From assembly GCA_030428405.1 (NCBI GenBank), contig JAUIEH010000024.1, forward strand, positions 1 through 14,167: a DNA stretch of 14,167 bases. The letters run 5' to 3'. The translations under genes were made by a program, and so were the position numbers. Of this stretch, positions 1 through 7,391 are shown piece after piece. The notes beneath the pieces are model-generated. The model did not search any database. It was given only the letters and a program-made list of their open reading frames with translations, and was not told the DNA's origin. Each line of letters opens with the position of its first letter. Position 1 is the first letter of the stretch. Source of the DNA: Alphaproteobacteria bacterium (GTDB lineage: Bacteria > Pseudomonadota > Alphaproteobacteria > Caulobacterales > Maricaulaceae).

Positions 1-2199
1 GCCGATGATCGCGAAGTCATCGTGGTGACATCGCGTCGCCGCGAGGAAAGCCTCCAGGACATTCCGCTGGCGGTCACGAATTATAGCGGCGCGCAGCTCG
101 AAGCGATCGGCGCCGTCGACATCACGGCCATCAACGAGACCGCGCCGAACGTGACGCTGGAAGTCTCGCGCGGCACGAACTCGACATTGTCCGCCTTCAT
201 TCGCGGCGTCGGCCAGCAGGACCCGGTCGCAGGCTTCGAGGCCGGCGTCGGCATCTATGTCGACGACGTCTATCTCAACCGTCCGCAGGCGGCGGTTCTC
301 GACATTTATGACGTCGAGCGCGTCGAGGTTCTGCGCGGACCGCAGGGCACGCTCTATGGCCGCAACACGATCGGCGGCGCGGTGCGCTATGTCACGCGCC
401 GGCTCGATCCAACCGCGCCGACCCTGAACGCGCGCGTCAATGTCGGCAGCTACGGCCAGTTCGACCAGATCATCTCCGGCAGCGTTCCCATCTCGGACAC
501 GTTCCGCATCGGCGCCGCGGTGGCCAATCTTCAGCGCGACGGCTTCGGTGAGAATCTTCTGACGGGGCAGGACAACTACAACAAGGACGTCCTGGCTGCG
601 CGTTTCTCCGCCGAGTTCGAGCCCAATAGCGACTGGTTCTTCCGCTTCACGGTCGACCATGTCGATGACGATTCCAATCCGCGCGGCGGCCACCGGCTTT
701 TGCCGGGCGCCTTCTCGGGCGCGCCGGTGCTCGGTGACGTCTTCGACACGCGCGCGGGTCTCATCGGTCCCAACGAGCTCGAAGCGACAGGCTACGGCCT
801 GCACGCGGAATGGCAGATCAACGATCAGTGGACGGCGCGCAACATCGTCTCCTATCGCGAAGACGACACCATCACGCAGATCGACTTCGACAGCCTTCCC
901 GCGGCCGACCTCGACGTGCCCGCCATCTATACGAATGAGCAGTTCTCGGAAGAATTCCAGCTCATCTATGAAGGCGAGCGCCTTTCCGGCGTGATGGGCG
1001 TTTATTATCTCGACGCCAATGCGGTCACGATCTTCGACGTCTTGCTCGCCACGACCGGCGCGCTGCCGGTGGTCGGCGTTCCGGGACTGAACGCGCAGAC
1101 CTCGGGCGATGTCGACACGGAGACCTACTCGATCTTCGCCGACTTCACGTATGATCTGACGGATCAGTGGAGCGTCTCGCTCGGCGGCCGTTACACTTAT
1201 GACGAGCGCACCTCGACCGTCCTTCGCCGGACGTTTGCTGGCGGCTTCTCGTCCTTCTTCGGCGGCGCCGGCGTTCCCATCGCCACGACGTCGAACTTCA
1301 ACGGCTCAAATGACTGGACCGATTTCAGCCCGCGGGCATCGATCTCGTATCAGCCGAACGACACGCATAATTTCTACTTCACCTACAGCCAGGGCTTCAA
1401 AGGCGGCGGCTTCGACCCGCGCGGCCAGACGACGGCCACGCCGGACTTTGATTTGTCAGGCACGGTGACGCCGGATGAAATCTTCCGCTTCATGGCGTTC
1501 GACCCCGAAGAGGTCGACACTTATGAACTCGGCTGGAAGGTGCAGACCCCGCGCTTCCGTCATGCGCTGGCGATCTTCTATTCCGACTACACCGACATCC
1601 AGGTGCCGGGCTCGGTCGGCGTGGACACGGACGCGGACGGCGTCGCCGACACCTTCACCGGCATCACCACCAATGCCGGCGCGGCCACGATTTTCGGCAT
1701 CGAGTATGAGGGCCAGTTCACGCTCGCGCAGGACATGCTGCAGCCGGGCGACGATCTGAACTTCCTCTGGACCATCGGCTATCTGGACGGCGAGTACGAC
1801 CAGTTCATCGACGCCTTCGGGGTCGACATCTCGAACCAGGTCTCGATCCAGAACACGCCGGACTGGACGGCCAGCGGCACGCTTTCTTACGTGACGCCGT
1901 TCTGGAACGGCGACTTGTCGCTGATCGGTCAGATCGCCTATCGCGGCGACAGCCAGCAATTCGAGCGTCCCGCGCCGATCGATCAGGGCGCCTTCACGCT
2001 GTTCAACGCCAGCGCGGTCTGGGACAGCGATGACGGCCGCTGGCAGTTCGGCATTCACGGCCGCAATCTCACGGACGAGGAATACCGGGTCGCAGGCTAT
2101 GACTTCGTCACCTACACTTCGCTCGGACTTGAGGGCAATTTGACCGCCTTCTACGGCAATCCGCGCACGGTGACGGCGACGGCCGCTTTCCGCTACTAA
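1..2199 (+). CDS. TonB-dependent outer-membrane receptor, 5' partial
   Basis: This is an outer-membrane, TonB/ExbBD-energised receptor for a ligand that cannot be named. The reading frame is open from base 1, and 732 residues are visible. A TonB-box-like stretch (EVIVVTS, visible residues 5-11) is followed by a plug domain to about residue 130. The plug carries the family motif RGPQGTLYGRN (112-122) and IGG just after it. The rest is the 22-strand barrel region, with many alternating aromatic strands, ending in the aromatic beta-signal FRY at the C-terminus. A GTG at base 22 is in frame but lies inside the TonB box, so it is not the true start; the signal peptide and true start lie upstream of the window. 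A membrane-anchored hydrolase starts 51 bases downstream and an MFS carrier follows, which is a common layout for catabolic uptake loci in alphaproteobacteria. Family is certain; substrate is unknown. Confidence 0.96.
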   Translation, partial: ADDREVIVVTSRRREESLQDIPLAVTNYSGAQLEAIGAVDITAINETAPNVTLEVSRGTNSTLSAFIRGVGQQDPVAGFEAGVGIYVDDVYLNRPQAAVLDIYDVERVEVLRGPQGTLYGRNTIGGAVRYVTRRLDPTAPTLNARVNVGSYGQFDQIISGSVPISDTFRIGAAVANLQRDGFGENLLTGQDNYNKDVLAARFSAEFEPNSDWFFRFTVDHVDDDSNPRGGHRLLPGAFSGAPVLGDVFDTRAGLIGPNELEATGYGLHAEWQINDQWTARNIVSYREDDTITQIDFDSLPAADLDVPAIYTNEQFSEEFQLIYEGERLSGVMGVYYLDANAVTIFDVLLATTGALPVVGVPGLNAQTSGDVDTETYSIFADFTYDLTDQWSVSLGGRYTYDERTSTVLRRTFAGGFSSFFGGAGVPIATTSNFNGSNDWTDFSPRASISYQPNDTHNFYFTYSQGFKGGGFDPRGQTTATPDFDLSGTVTPDEIFRFMAFDPEEVDTYELGWKVQTPRFRHALAIFYSDYTDIQVPGSVGVDTDADGVADTFTGITTNAGAATIFGIEYEGQFTLAQDMLQPGDDLNFLWTIGYLDGEYDQFIDAFGVDISNQVSIQNTPDWTASGTLSYVTPFWNGDLSLIGQIAYRGDSQQFERPAPIDQGAFTLFNASAVWDSDDGRWQFGIHGRNLTDEEYRVAGYDFVTYTSLGLEGNLTAFYGNPRTVTATAAFRY

Positions 2200-2211
2200 T
2201 GCATCAACAGA

Positions 2212-2226
2212 GCGGCGAAGCGCCGC
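2212..2226 (+). other. Short GC hairpin after the TonB receptor gene
   Basis: A perfect 6-base inverted repeat (GCGGCG, 3-base loop, CGCCGC) sits 12 bases after the receptor stop codon. No run of T follows, so it does not look like a normal intrinsic terminator. It could be an RNA-stabilising or processing structure that separates receptor expression from the genes downstream. In GC-rich DNA a stem this short can arise by chance. Confidence 0.3.
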
Positions 2227-2237
2227 CATAAGGGTCT

Positions 2238-2244
2238 GGGGAGG
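2238..2244 (+). promoter_or_regulatory. Ribosome binding site of the anchored hydrolase
   Basis: GGGGAGG lies 6 bases before the ATG at 2251 and supports that start codon. Confidence 0.7.
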
Positions 2245-2250
2245 CCGACC

Positions 2251-3192
2251 ATGAAACGAATTTTGCTCATCGTGGTCGGCCTCCTGGTCCTTGTGCTGGG
2301 GGGGATCGGCTATCTCACCTGGCAAGCCGCTTCCGGCCTCGATCCGGCCGAACTCGAAGCGCGCTACGCAACCGAACAAGACAGATTTCTCGACATAGAC
2401 GGCGCGCGCGTGCGCGTGCGCGAGCAGGGCCCGGCGTCTGCGCCCGCGATCGTGCTCATCCATGGCTTTGTCTACAGCCTGGAAAGTTTTGACGGCTGGG
2501 CCGAAGCGCTCGACGACGACTTCCGCGTCATACGCTATGATCTCTTGGGGCACGGACTGACGGGCCCCGATCCGCAGGCGCGCTATGCGCCGGAGGAACG
2601 CGCCGCGTTTCTCGAACACGTGCTCGATGCGCTTGGCGTGGAGCGCGCACATCTCGCCGGCAACTCACTCGGCGGACTGGTCGCATGGCGCTTCGCCGCC
2701 AGCCATCCCGAGCGCGTCGACCGGCTGATACTGGTCGATGCGGGCGGCTTCTCCATCAACGGCGTGACCGACGAGCCCGTTCAGGCGCCGCCGCAGCTTG
2801 AAGCCTTTCTGCGCTTCGCGCCGGAGGCCGGCGTCGCGATCATGATGGAGCAGGTCTATGGCGAGCCGAGCCGCATCTCTGATGAGCGCGCCGAACAAAT
2901 TCGCGACATGATGCGCAGGCGGGGCAATGGCCAGGCCTTTGTCGATCACGTCAATGAATTCACCTTGCCCGATCCGACCGAGGCGCTCGGCGAGATCGAG
3001 GCGCCGACGCTGATCATCTGGGGCGGGCGCGATCATGTGATTTCGCCGGAGCACGGACCGCGCTTCGAAGCGGCGATCGATCAGGCTGAACTCGTCACAT
3101 TTCCAGATCTAGGCCATGCACCGCAGGAAGAAGACCCGGAAGCGACCGTGTCCGCCGCGCGCGCATTCTTGCTTGAGGGAGGCGCTTCGTGA
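2251..3192 (+). CDS. Membrane-anchored alpha/beta hydrolase
   Basis: This 313-residue protein is an alpha/beta-hydrolase-fold enzyme, likely an esterase or lactonase; the substrate is not known. Residues 1-24 form a basic start (MKR) and one hydrophobic segment without a clear cleavage site. That predicts a signal anchor with the catalytic domain in the periplasm. The oxyanion-region HG motif is in LIHGF at about residues 74-78. The nucleophile elbow is GNSLGG with S139, the likely acid is D261 in WGGRD, and the catalytic His is H289 in LGHAP. The order and spacing of the triad are normal for the family. A good ribosome binding site (2238-2244) supports the ATG. The stop overlaps the GTG start of the MFS gene by 4 bases, so the two are probably translationally coupled. 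The context suggests it cleaves an imported ester before inner-membrane transport (inference). Fold is certain; location and role are less so. Confidence 0.92.
   Translation: MKRILLIVVGLLVLVLGGIGYLTWQAASGLDPAELEARYATEQDRFLDIDGARVRVREQGPASAPAIVLIHGFVYSLESFDGWAEALDDDFRVIRYDLLGHGLTGPDPQARYAPEERAAFLEHVLDALGVERAHLAGNSLGGLVAWRFAASHPERVDRLILVDAGGFSINGVTDEPVQAPPQLEAFLRFAPEAGVAIMMEQVYGEPSRISDERAEQIRDMMRRRGNGQAFVDHVNEFTLPDPTEALGEIEAPTLIIWGGRDHVISPEHGPRFEAAIDQAELVTFPDLGHAPQEEDPEATVSAARAFLLEGGAS
3175..3182 (+). promoter_or_regulatory. Ribosome binding site deciding the GTG start of the MFS gene
   Basis: GAGGGAGG lies inside the end of the hydrolase gene, 6 bases before a GTG at 3189. It makes this GTG, which overlaps the hydrolase stop as GTGA, the best start for the transporter. 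Confidence 0.75.
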
Positions 3193-4730
3193 GCGTGGAC
3201 GCACAAACTGAACCGCGTACGGATGGCGGCGCCGGGCCGGGCTATCGCGCCTATATCCTGACCATTCTGGTCATCGTCTACACCTTCAATTTTCTGGACC
3301 GGCAGATCATCGGCATTCTCGCCGTACCGATCCAGCAAGAGCTCAATCTCACCGACACGCAGCTCGGTCTGATGGGCGGCATCGCTTTCGCCGTCCTCTA
3401 TTCCACGCTCGGCGTGCCCATCGCCTGGCTCGCGGATAGGGTCAGCCGCGTCTGGATCATGACCGGCGCCTTGTCTTTGTGGAGCGGCATGACGGCGCTG
3501 TGCGGCGTGACCGGCAACTTCCTGCAGCTTTTCCTCGCGCGCGTCGGCGTCGGCGTGGGCGAGGCTGGGGGCGTCGCGCCGGCTTATACGCTGATTGCGG
3601 ATTATTTCCCTGAAAAGCAGCGTGCGCGCGCTCTGGCGATTTATTCCTTCGGCATCCCGATCGGTTCGGCTGTCGGCATTATTTTTGGCGGCGTCATCGC
3701 GGCTCTGATCGACTGGCGCACGGCCTTCATCTCGGTCGGTCTCGCTGGTCTCGTCATGGCGCCGATTTTCTACTTCACGGTGCGCGAGCCGCGCGGACGC
3801 GGCTATGTCCGTCCGAAAACTGAAACGCCAGACGGCGGCAATGCCGGCGCGCTCAAACGCATCACGACGGGCGCAATGATCGGCGCAGGCTTCGGTCTCG
3901 CCGCGAACCTTCTCATCACGATCGTTGCGAGCCTGTTCGGCGCGCCCTTCGCTATCAACATACGCTCACTGATTATTTTCGCTGTCGCGGCCGCCTTTAT
4001 CGGCGGCAATCTCGGCTTTGTCTGGGACGTCACCAGCGTGCTGCTCAAGAAATGGCGCAGCTTCATCCTTTTGAGCTTCGGCGCGGCCGCCTCCTCGATG
4101 ATGGGCTATGGCCTGTTTTTCTGGATTCCCGGCTTCATGATCCGCAGCTATGGCGCAGCTTTGCCTGAGTTTTTCGCCTGGGCGCCGACTTGGCTCATTC
4201 CCGAAGGCCTGGCGCCGGAGCGCGAACTTCTGCTCATGGCGGGTTATTTCTACGGCATCATCGTCTTTGTCGGCGGCATCGCCGGCATTGCGATGGGCGG
4301 CGTGCTCGGCGACTGGCTTGGCGGCAAGCGCAAGGCCAATTATGCGCGCGTGCCCGCCGTCGCCTTCCTGCTCACCACGCCCTTGTTCATTCTCGGCGTG
4401 ATGACGCCGAACCTGTTCGCGGCGTTCTTCATCTTCCTTATACCGACGGCGCTCAGCCTGTTATGGCTCGGCCCGATCCTCACGGCGTTCCAGCATCTGG
4501 TGAAGCCGCATATGCGCGCGACCGCATCCTCGGTGTTCTTGCTGATCAATAATCTGCTCGGCATCGGCGGCGGCATCTACGCGCTCGGCGCCTTGTCAGA
4601 CATCTTCGCTGCTCAGTACGGAGAAGAATCGCTGCGCATGTCGATCCTGGCGGGGTCGAGCCTTTATATTGTGGCGGCGGTGTTGTTCATTCTCGCCTCG
4701 TTCCGGCTGGACGCGGACTGGGAGGCATAA
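3189..4730 (+). CDS. MFS transporter, spinster-like, about 14 membrane segments
   Basis: This 513-residue inner-membrane carrier belongs to the major facilitator superfamily. TM1 carries the NFLDRQ pattern (residues near 34-39), typical of the spinster-like/hexuronate-like carriers that sit near TonB receptors in alphaproteobacteria. The motif-A loop between TM2 and TM3 contains D83-R84. Six helices can be read up to about residue 200. Two further hydrophobic stretches follow (about 228-251 and 260-282) where a normal MFS protein has its soluble central loop. Then come six C-terminal helices, with an enlarged loop after the seventh core helix (about residues 318-345). The length is well above the usual 400-450 residues. 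The GTG start is supported by a strong ribosome binding site and a 4-base overlap with the hydrolase gene. It probably moves an organic acid or the product of that hydrolase, but the substrate cannot be read from the sequence. Confidence 0.93.
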   Translation: MSVDAQTEPRTDGGAGPGYRAYILTILVIVYTFNFLDRQIIGILAVPIQQELNLTDTQLGLMGGIAFAVLYSTLGVPIAWLADRVSRVWIMTGALSLWSGMTALCGVTGNFLQLFLARVGVGVGEAGGVAPAYTLIADYFPEKQRARALAIYSFGIPIGSAVGIIFGGVIAALIDWRTAFISVGLAGLVMAPIFYFTVREPRGRGYVRPKTETPDGGNAGALKRITTGAMIGAGFGLAANLLITIVASLFGAPFAINIRSLIIFAVAAAFIGGNLGFVWDVTSVLLKKWRSFILLSFGAAASSMMGYGLFFWIPGFMIRSYGAALPEFFAWAPTWLIPEGLAPERELLLMAGYFYGIIVFVGGIAGIAMGGVLGDWLGGKRKANYARVPAVAFLLTTPLFILGVMTPNLFAAFFIFLIPTALSLLWLGPILTAFQHLVKPHMRATASSVFLLINNLLGIGGGIYALGALSDIFAAQYGEESLRMSILAGSSLYIVAAVLFILASFRLDADWEA

Positions 4731-4794
4731 GCATTTCGCCGCAAGCATCGCCATCGGTTGAGCGCGCGCATCGGTCCTCCAGGGGCGGGCGATC

Positions 4795-6243
4795 ATGAAC
4801 TCGACCGTCATTCTCGTCACGCTGGTGGTCTACAAGCTCACGCTTGTCGGCATCGGGCTGTGGGCGAGCCGGCGCACGCATGATGAGACCGATTTTCTCT
4901 TGGGCGGGCGCGCGCTCGGACCGTGGGTGGCGGGTCTGTCATATGCGGCGTCGACGTCCTCGGCTTGGGTGCTGCTCGGCTTTTCCGGCTTTGTGTTCGT
5001 CAACGGCTTATCCGCGCTGTGGATGGTGCCGGGCATTCTGCTTGGCTATGTCGTTGTCTGGCTCTGGTTCGGACCGCGCCTGCGCGCCGACAGCCGTGCG
5101 CGCAATCATGTAACGCTTACGGATTATCTCGCCGCCGGCGCAGGCCCGGCCGCGCGCTGGGCGATCGCGATCCTGGCGAGCGCGTTCATCTTGTTCTGCT
5201 TCATTTTCTATATCGCCGCGCAATTTCAGGCGGCCGGCGAGAGCTTCGCAACGACGTTCAATCTGGGCCAAACCGAAAGCGTTCTGATCGGCGCGGTGGT
5301 CATCCTGATCTATGCGCTGCTCGGCGGGTTTTGGGCAGTCTCGGTCACCGACGCCCTACAGGCCATCATCATGGCGCTGATCGCCATCGTTCTGCCTGTC
5401 ACAGCCGTCATGGCGGCGGGAGGCTTCGGCGGCGTGTTCGAAGCCATCGCCGCTGCGCCGTCGACGCCGGAGGGCTATTTGTCCTTTGACGGCGGGCGCG
5501 CGCCGCATCTCTTCATCGGCTTTGCGCTTGGCATTTTCTCGATTGGTCTGGGCACGTTCGGTCAGCCGCATCTGCTGGCCAGATTGATGGCGGTGCGTGA
5601 TGAGCGCGCCCGGCGCGCCGGCTTCATCATCGCCATCACATGGGCGCTGATCATCTATGCCGGCATGTCGAGCCTGGCGCTGGCGGGCCGCGCGCTGCAT
5701 CCCGAACTCGACGCCAACGAGACCATATTCCACGTCATGACGCAGAGCGTGCTGCCGCCGGTGCTCGCGGGCGTCGTGCTGGCGGCCGTGTTGTCGGCGG
5801 TGATGTCGACGGTGGACTCCATACTGCTCGCAGCCGCTGGCGCGGTGTCGCACGATCTTGGCGCCGCGCGACGCTGGCGCGCGCATGAACTCTTGGTCGC
5901 GCGACTGGTTATGGCGGCTATCTGCATCCTCGCCATCATCATGACGCTCAACGTGCCGGCGACGATTTTCGGGCGCGTCCTGTTCGCCTGGTCGGCGCTG
6001 GGCGCGGCTTTCGGGCCGATCGTTGTCGCGCGCGTGGCCGGCCGCGATCCTGCGCCCTGGGCGCGCATCGCCGCCATGGCGACGGGCTTCGCGCTGACCG
6101 TGGCGTTCAATCAGTTTCTACCGTCCGGACCCGGTCAGATCGGCGAGCGGCTTTTGCCCTGGCTGCCTGCGCTCGCAATCGTGTTCGCGTTCAGCAGGCC
6201 GGCGCGGCGAACGGACGCGATGCTCAACGGATCGGGTGCTTGA
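4795..6243 (+). CDS. Sodium:solute symporter (SSS family), PutP-like
   Basis: This 482-residue inner-membrane protein belongs to the SSS family, which couples Na+ entry to solute uptake. It most resembles proline permease PutP. It has the early ASTSSAW region in TM2, a GTFGQPHLLARLMA stretch (about 253-266) matching the PutP GQPH signature, and LSAVMSTVDS (333-342). In that last stretch S338 and T339 match the known Na2-site Ser/Thr pair of PutP. About 12-13 hydrophobic segments are visible, close to the family length of about 500. The ATG follows a moderate purine-rich GGGGCGGG sequence, 64 bases after the MFS stop. No proline-catabolic gene (putA) is present. The adjacent CoA-transferase genes suggest a carboxylate or keto-acid substrate is possible instead of proline (inference). 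Family is secure; substrate is open. Confidence 0.94.
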   Translation: MNSTVILVTLVVYKLTLVGIGLWASRRTHDETDFLLGGRALGPWVAGLSYAASTSSAWVLLGFSGFVFVNGLSALWMVPGILLGYVVVWLWFGPRLRADSRARNHVTLTDYLAAGAGPAARWAIAILASAFILFCFIFYIAAQFQAAGESFATTFNLGQTESVLIGAVVILIYALLGGFWAVSVTDALQAIIMALIAIVLPVTAVMAAGGFGGVFEAIAAAPSTPEGYLSFDGGRAPHLFIGFALGIFSIGLGTFGQPHLLARLMAVRDERARRAGFIIAITWALIIYAGMSSLALAGRALHPELDANETIFHVMTQSVLPPVLAGVVLAAVLSAVMSTVDSILLAAAGAVSHDLGAARRWRAHELLVARLVMAAICILAIIMTLNVPATIFGRVLFAWSALGAAFGPIVVARVAGRDPAPWARIAAMATGFALTVAFNQFLPSGPGQIGERLLPWLPALAIVFAFSRPARRTDAMLNGSGA

Positions 6244-6261
6244 ACTTGTTTGAGATCGGCG

Positions 6262-6279
6262 CGGCGCGTTAGCGTGCCG
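6262..6279 (+). other. GC hairpin upstream of scoA
   Basis: CGGCGCG and CGTGCCG pair over 7 positions (one G-U) around a TTAG loop, in the 56-base gap between the symporter and scoA. No T-run follows, so it is not a clear terminator. It could help set the relative amounts of the two transcript parts, or it could be a chance GC stem. Confidence 0.3.
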
Positions 6280-6287
6280 GGCAGGTC

Positions 6288-6294
6288 AAAGGAG
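6288..6294 (+). promoter_or_regulatory. Ribosome binding site of scoA
   Basis: AAAGGAG lies 5 bases before the ATG at 6300. It is one of the strongest such sites in the window. Confidence 0.75.
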
Positions 6295-6299
6295 CGACT

Positions 6300-6998
6300 A
6301 TGCAGAAGGTGTTCGACGGCGCGGGCGGCGCTCTGGACGGGCTGTTGTTCGACGGCATGACGATCATGGCCGGCGGCTTCGGCCTGTGCGGCATTCCTGA
6401 AAATCTCATCGCCGCGCTCAGGGATTCCGGCGTCAAAGACCTGACCGTCATTTCGAACAATGCCGGCGTCGATGATTTCGGCCTCGGCCTTTTGCTCAAA
6501 ACGCGCCAGATCAAGAAAATGGTCTCCTCCTATGTCGGCGAGAACAAGGAGTTCGAGCGCCAATATCTCTCCGGCGAGCTTGAGCTGGAATTCAATCCGC
6601 AGGGCACGCTTGCGGAACGCTGCCGTGCGGGCGGGGCGGGCATTCCCGGCTTCTACACCAAGACCGGCGTCGGCACGGTCATCGCGGAAGGCAAGCCGCA
6701 TAAGGAGTTCAACGGCGAGACCTATGTCATGGAGACCGGTCTGGTCGCCGACCTCTCCATCGTCAAAGCCTGGAAAGGCGATGCGGAGGGCAATCTCGTC
6801 TATCGCCGCACGGCGCGGAACTTCAATCCCGATATGGCCATGGCGGGCAAGGTGACGGTCGCCGAGGTGGAGGAGATCGTGCCGGTCGGCGATCTGGATT
6901 CAAACTTCATCCACACGCCGGGCATATTCGTGCAGCGCATCATCGAGGGCGAACACGAAAAGCGGATTGAACAAAGAACGGTGCGGGAGCGCGCATGA
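6300..6998 (+). CDS. scoA: Succinyl-CoA:3-ketoacid CoA-transferase subunit A
   Basis: This 232-residue cytoplasmic protein is the alpha subunit of a class I CoA-transferase. With ScoB it moves CoA from succinyl-CoA to acetoacetate or a related 3-keto acid, feeding ketone-body or branched substrate breakdown. The CoA-binding glycine motif GGFGLCGIPEN is at 25-35. Other family stretches are SNNAG near 57, the SSYVGEN block, GTLAERCRAGG, GIPGFYT and the ARNFNP block. Length is normal for the separate subunit (about 230). The ATG is backed by a strong ribosome binding site. Its stop overlaps the start of a small membrane-protein gene as ATGA. The partner subunit gene lies after that insertion. 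AtoD-type acetate transferases are related, but the sequence style fits the succinyl-CoA-dependent branch better. Confidence 0.94.
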   Translation: MQKVFDGAGGALDGLLFDGMTIMAGGFGLCGIPENLIAALRDSGVKDLTVISNNAGVDDFGLGLLLKTRQIKKMVSSYVGENKEFERQYLSGELELEFNPQGTLAERCRAGGAGIPGFYTKTGVGTVIAEGKPHKEFNGETYVMETGLVADLSIVKAWKGDAEGNLVYRRTARNFNPDMAMAGKVTVAEVEEIVPVGDLDSNFIHTPGIFVQRIIEGEHEKRIEQRTVRERA

Positions 6999-7378
6999 CG
7001 CCGAGTATTGCGTTTTGGCTGGCGAGCGCGCTGTCGTTCGTGACGTTTGGCGTCCATACGTTTGTCGGCGGCGTTTACGCTGCGCGTCCGCTGCTGGCTG
7101 CTCCCGATCTGCCGCGGGCGGCGCGCTGGCTGAATTATTATTGCTGGCACATCACGACCGTGTTGCTCGTGTACATGACCGGCGGCTTCGCCTGGGCTGC
7201 GCTCAGCCCTCAAGGCCTGTCGGTCGCCTGGTTTTTGACGGCGCTCGCGCCGGCTTTGAGCGTGTTGTCCGTCGGCGTTGCATTGCGCGGCGGCGTCAAC
7301 CCGATCAGATTTCCCTCAACGACCTTGTTCGCGCTCATCTTCATCGCCGCCGCCATCGGCGTTGCGCGCACATTCTAA
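6995..7378 (+). CDS. Small four-helix membrane protein of unknown function
   Basis: I do not recognise this 127-residue protein. It has four likely membrane segments: about residues 5-28, 47-69, 74-95 and 106-125. Notable polar residues in or near the helices are H21 followed by GG at 25-26, and the YYCWH pattern at 48-52 with H52. A histidine pair of this kind could bind metal or heme or be structural (speculation). Its ATG overlaps the scoA stop by 4 bases (ATGA). The scoB ribosome binding site overlaps its own stop codon. It is therefore very probably a real gene translated with both transferase subunits. Codon use and GC content look like those of the neighbours, giving no sign of recent transfer. 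A role in transport or membrane attachment of the pathway is possible but not shown. Confidence 0.85.
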   Translation: MTPSIAFWLASALSFVTFGVHTFVGGVYAARPLLAAPDLPRAARWLNYYCWHITTVLLVYMTGGFAWAALSPQGLSVAWFLTALAPALSVLSVGVALRGGVNPIRFPSTTLFALIFIAAAIGVARTF

Positions 7379-7382
7379 GGAG
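7377..7382 (+). promoter_or_regulatory. Ribosome binding site of scoB overlapping an upstream stop codon
   Basis: AAGGAG begins within the TAA stop (7376-7378) of the small membrane gene and lies 9 bases before the ATG at 7392. It fixes the scoB start there. An in-frame ATG at 7278 would add 38 low-complexity residues, rich in Ser and Pro, that match no CoA-transferase. Confidence 0.8.
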
Positions 7383-7391
7383 CTGACCCTT

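Noticed and set aside
1456..2652. Long open frame of 398 codons on the - strand
   Set aside because: It lies opposite the receptor and hydrolase genes, whose protein motifs are clear. Its translation is Arg/Ala/Val-rich with no domain pattern, as expected for antisense frames in GC-rich DNA.
7278..7391. N-terminal extension of scoB from the ATG at 7278
   Set aside because: The 38 added residues overlap the small membrane gene in another frame and are low complexity. A strong ribosome binding site points to 7392.
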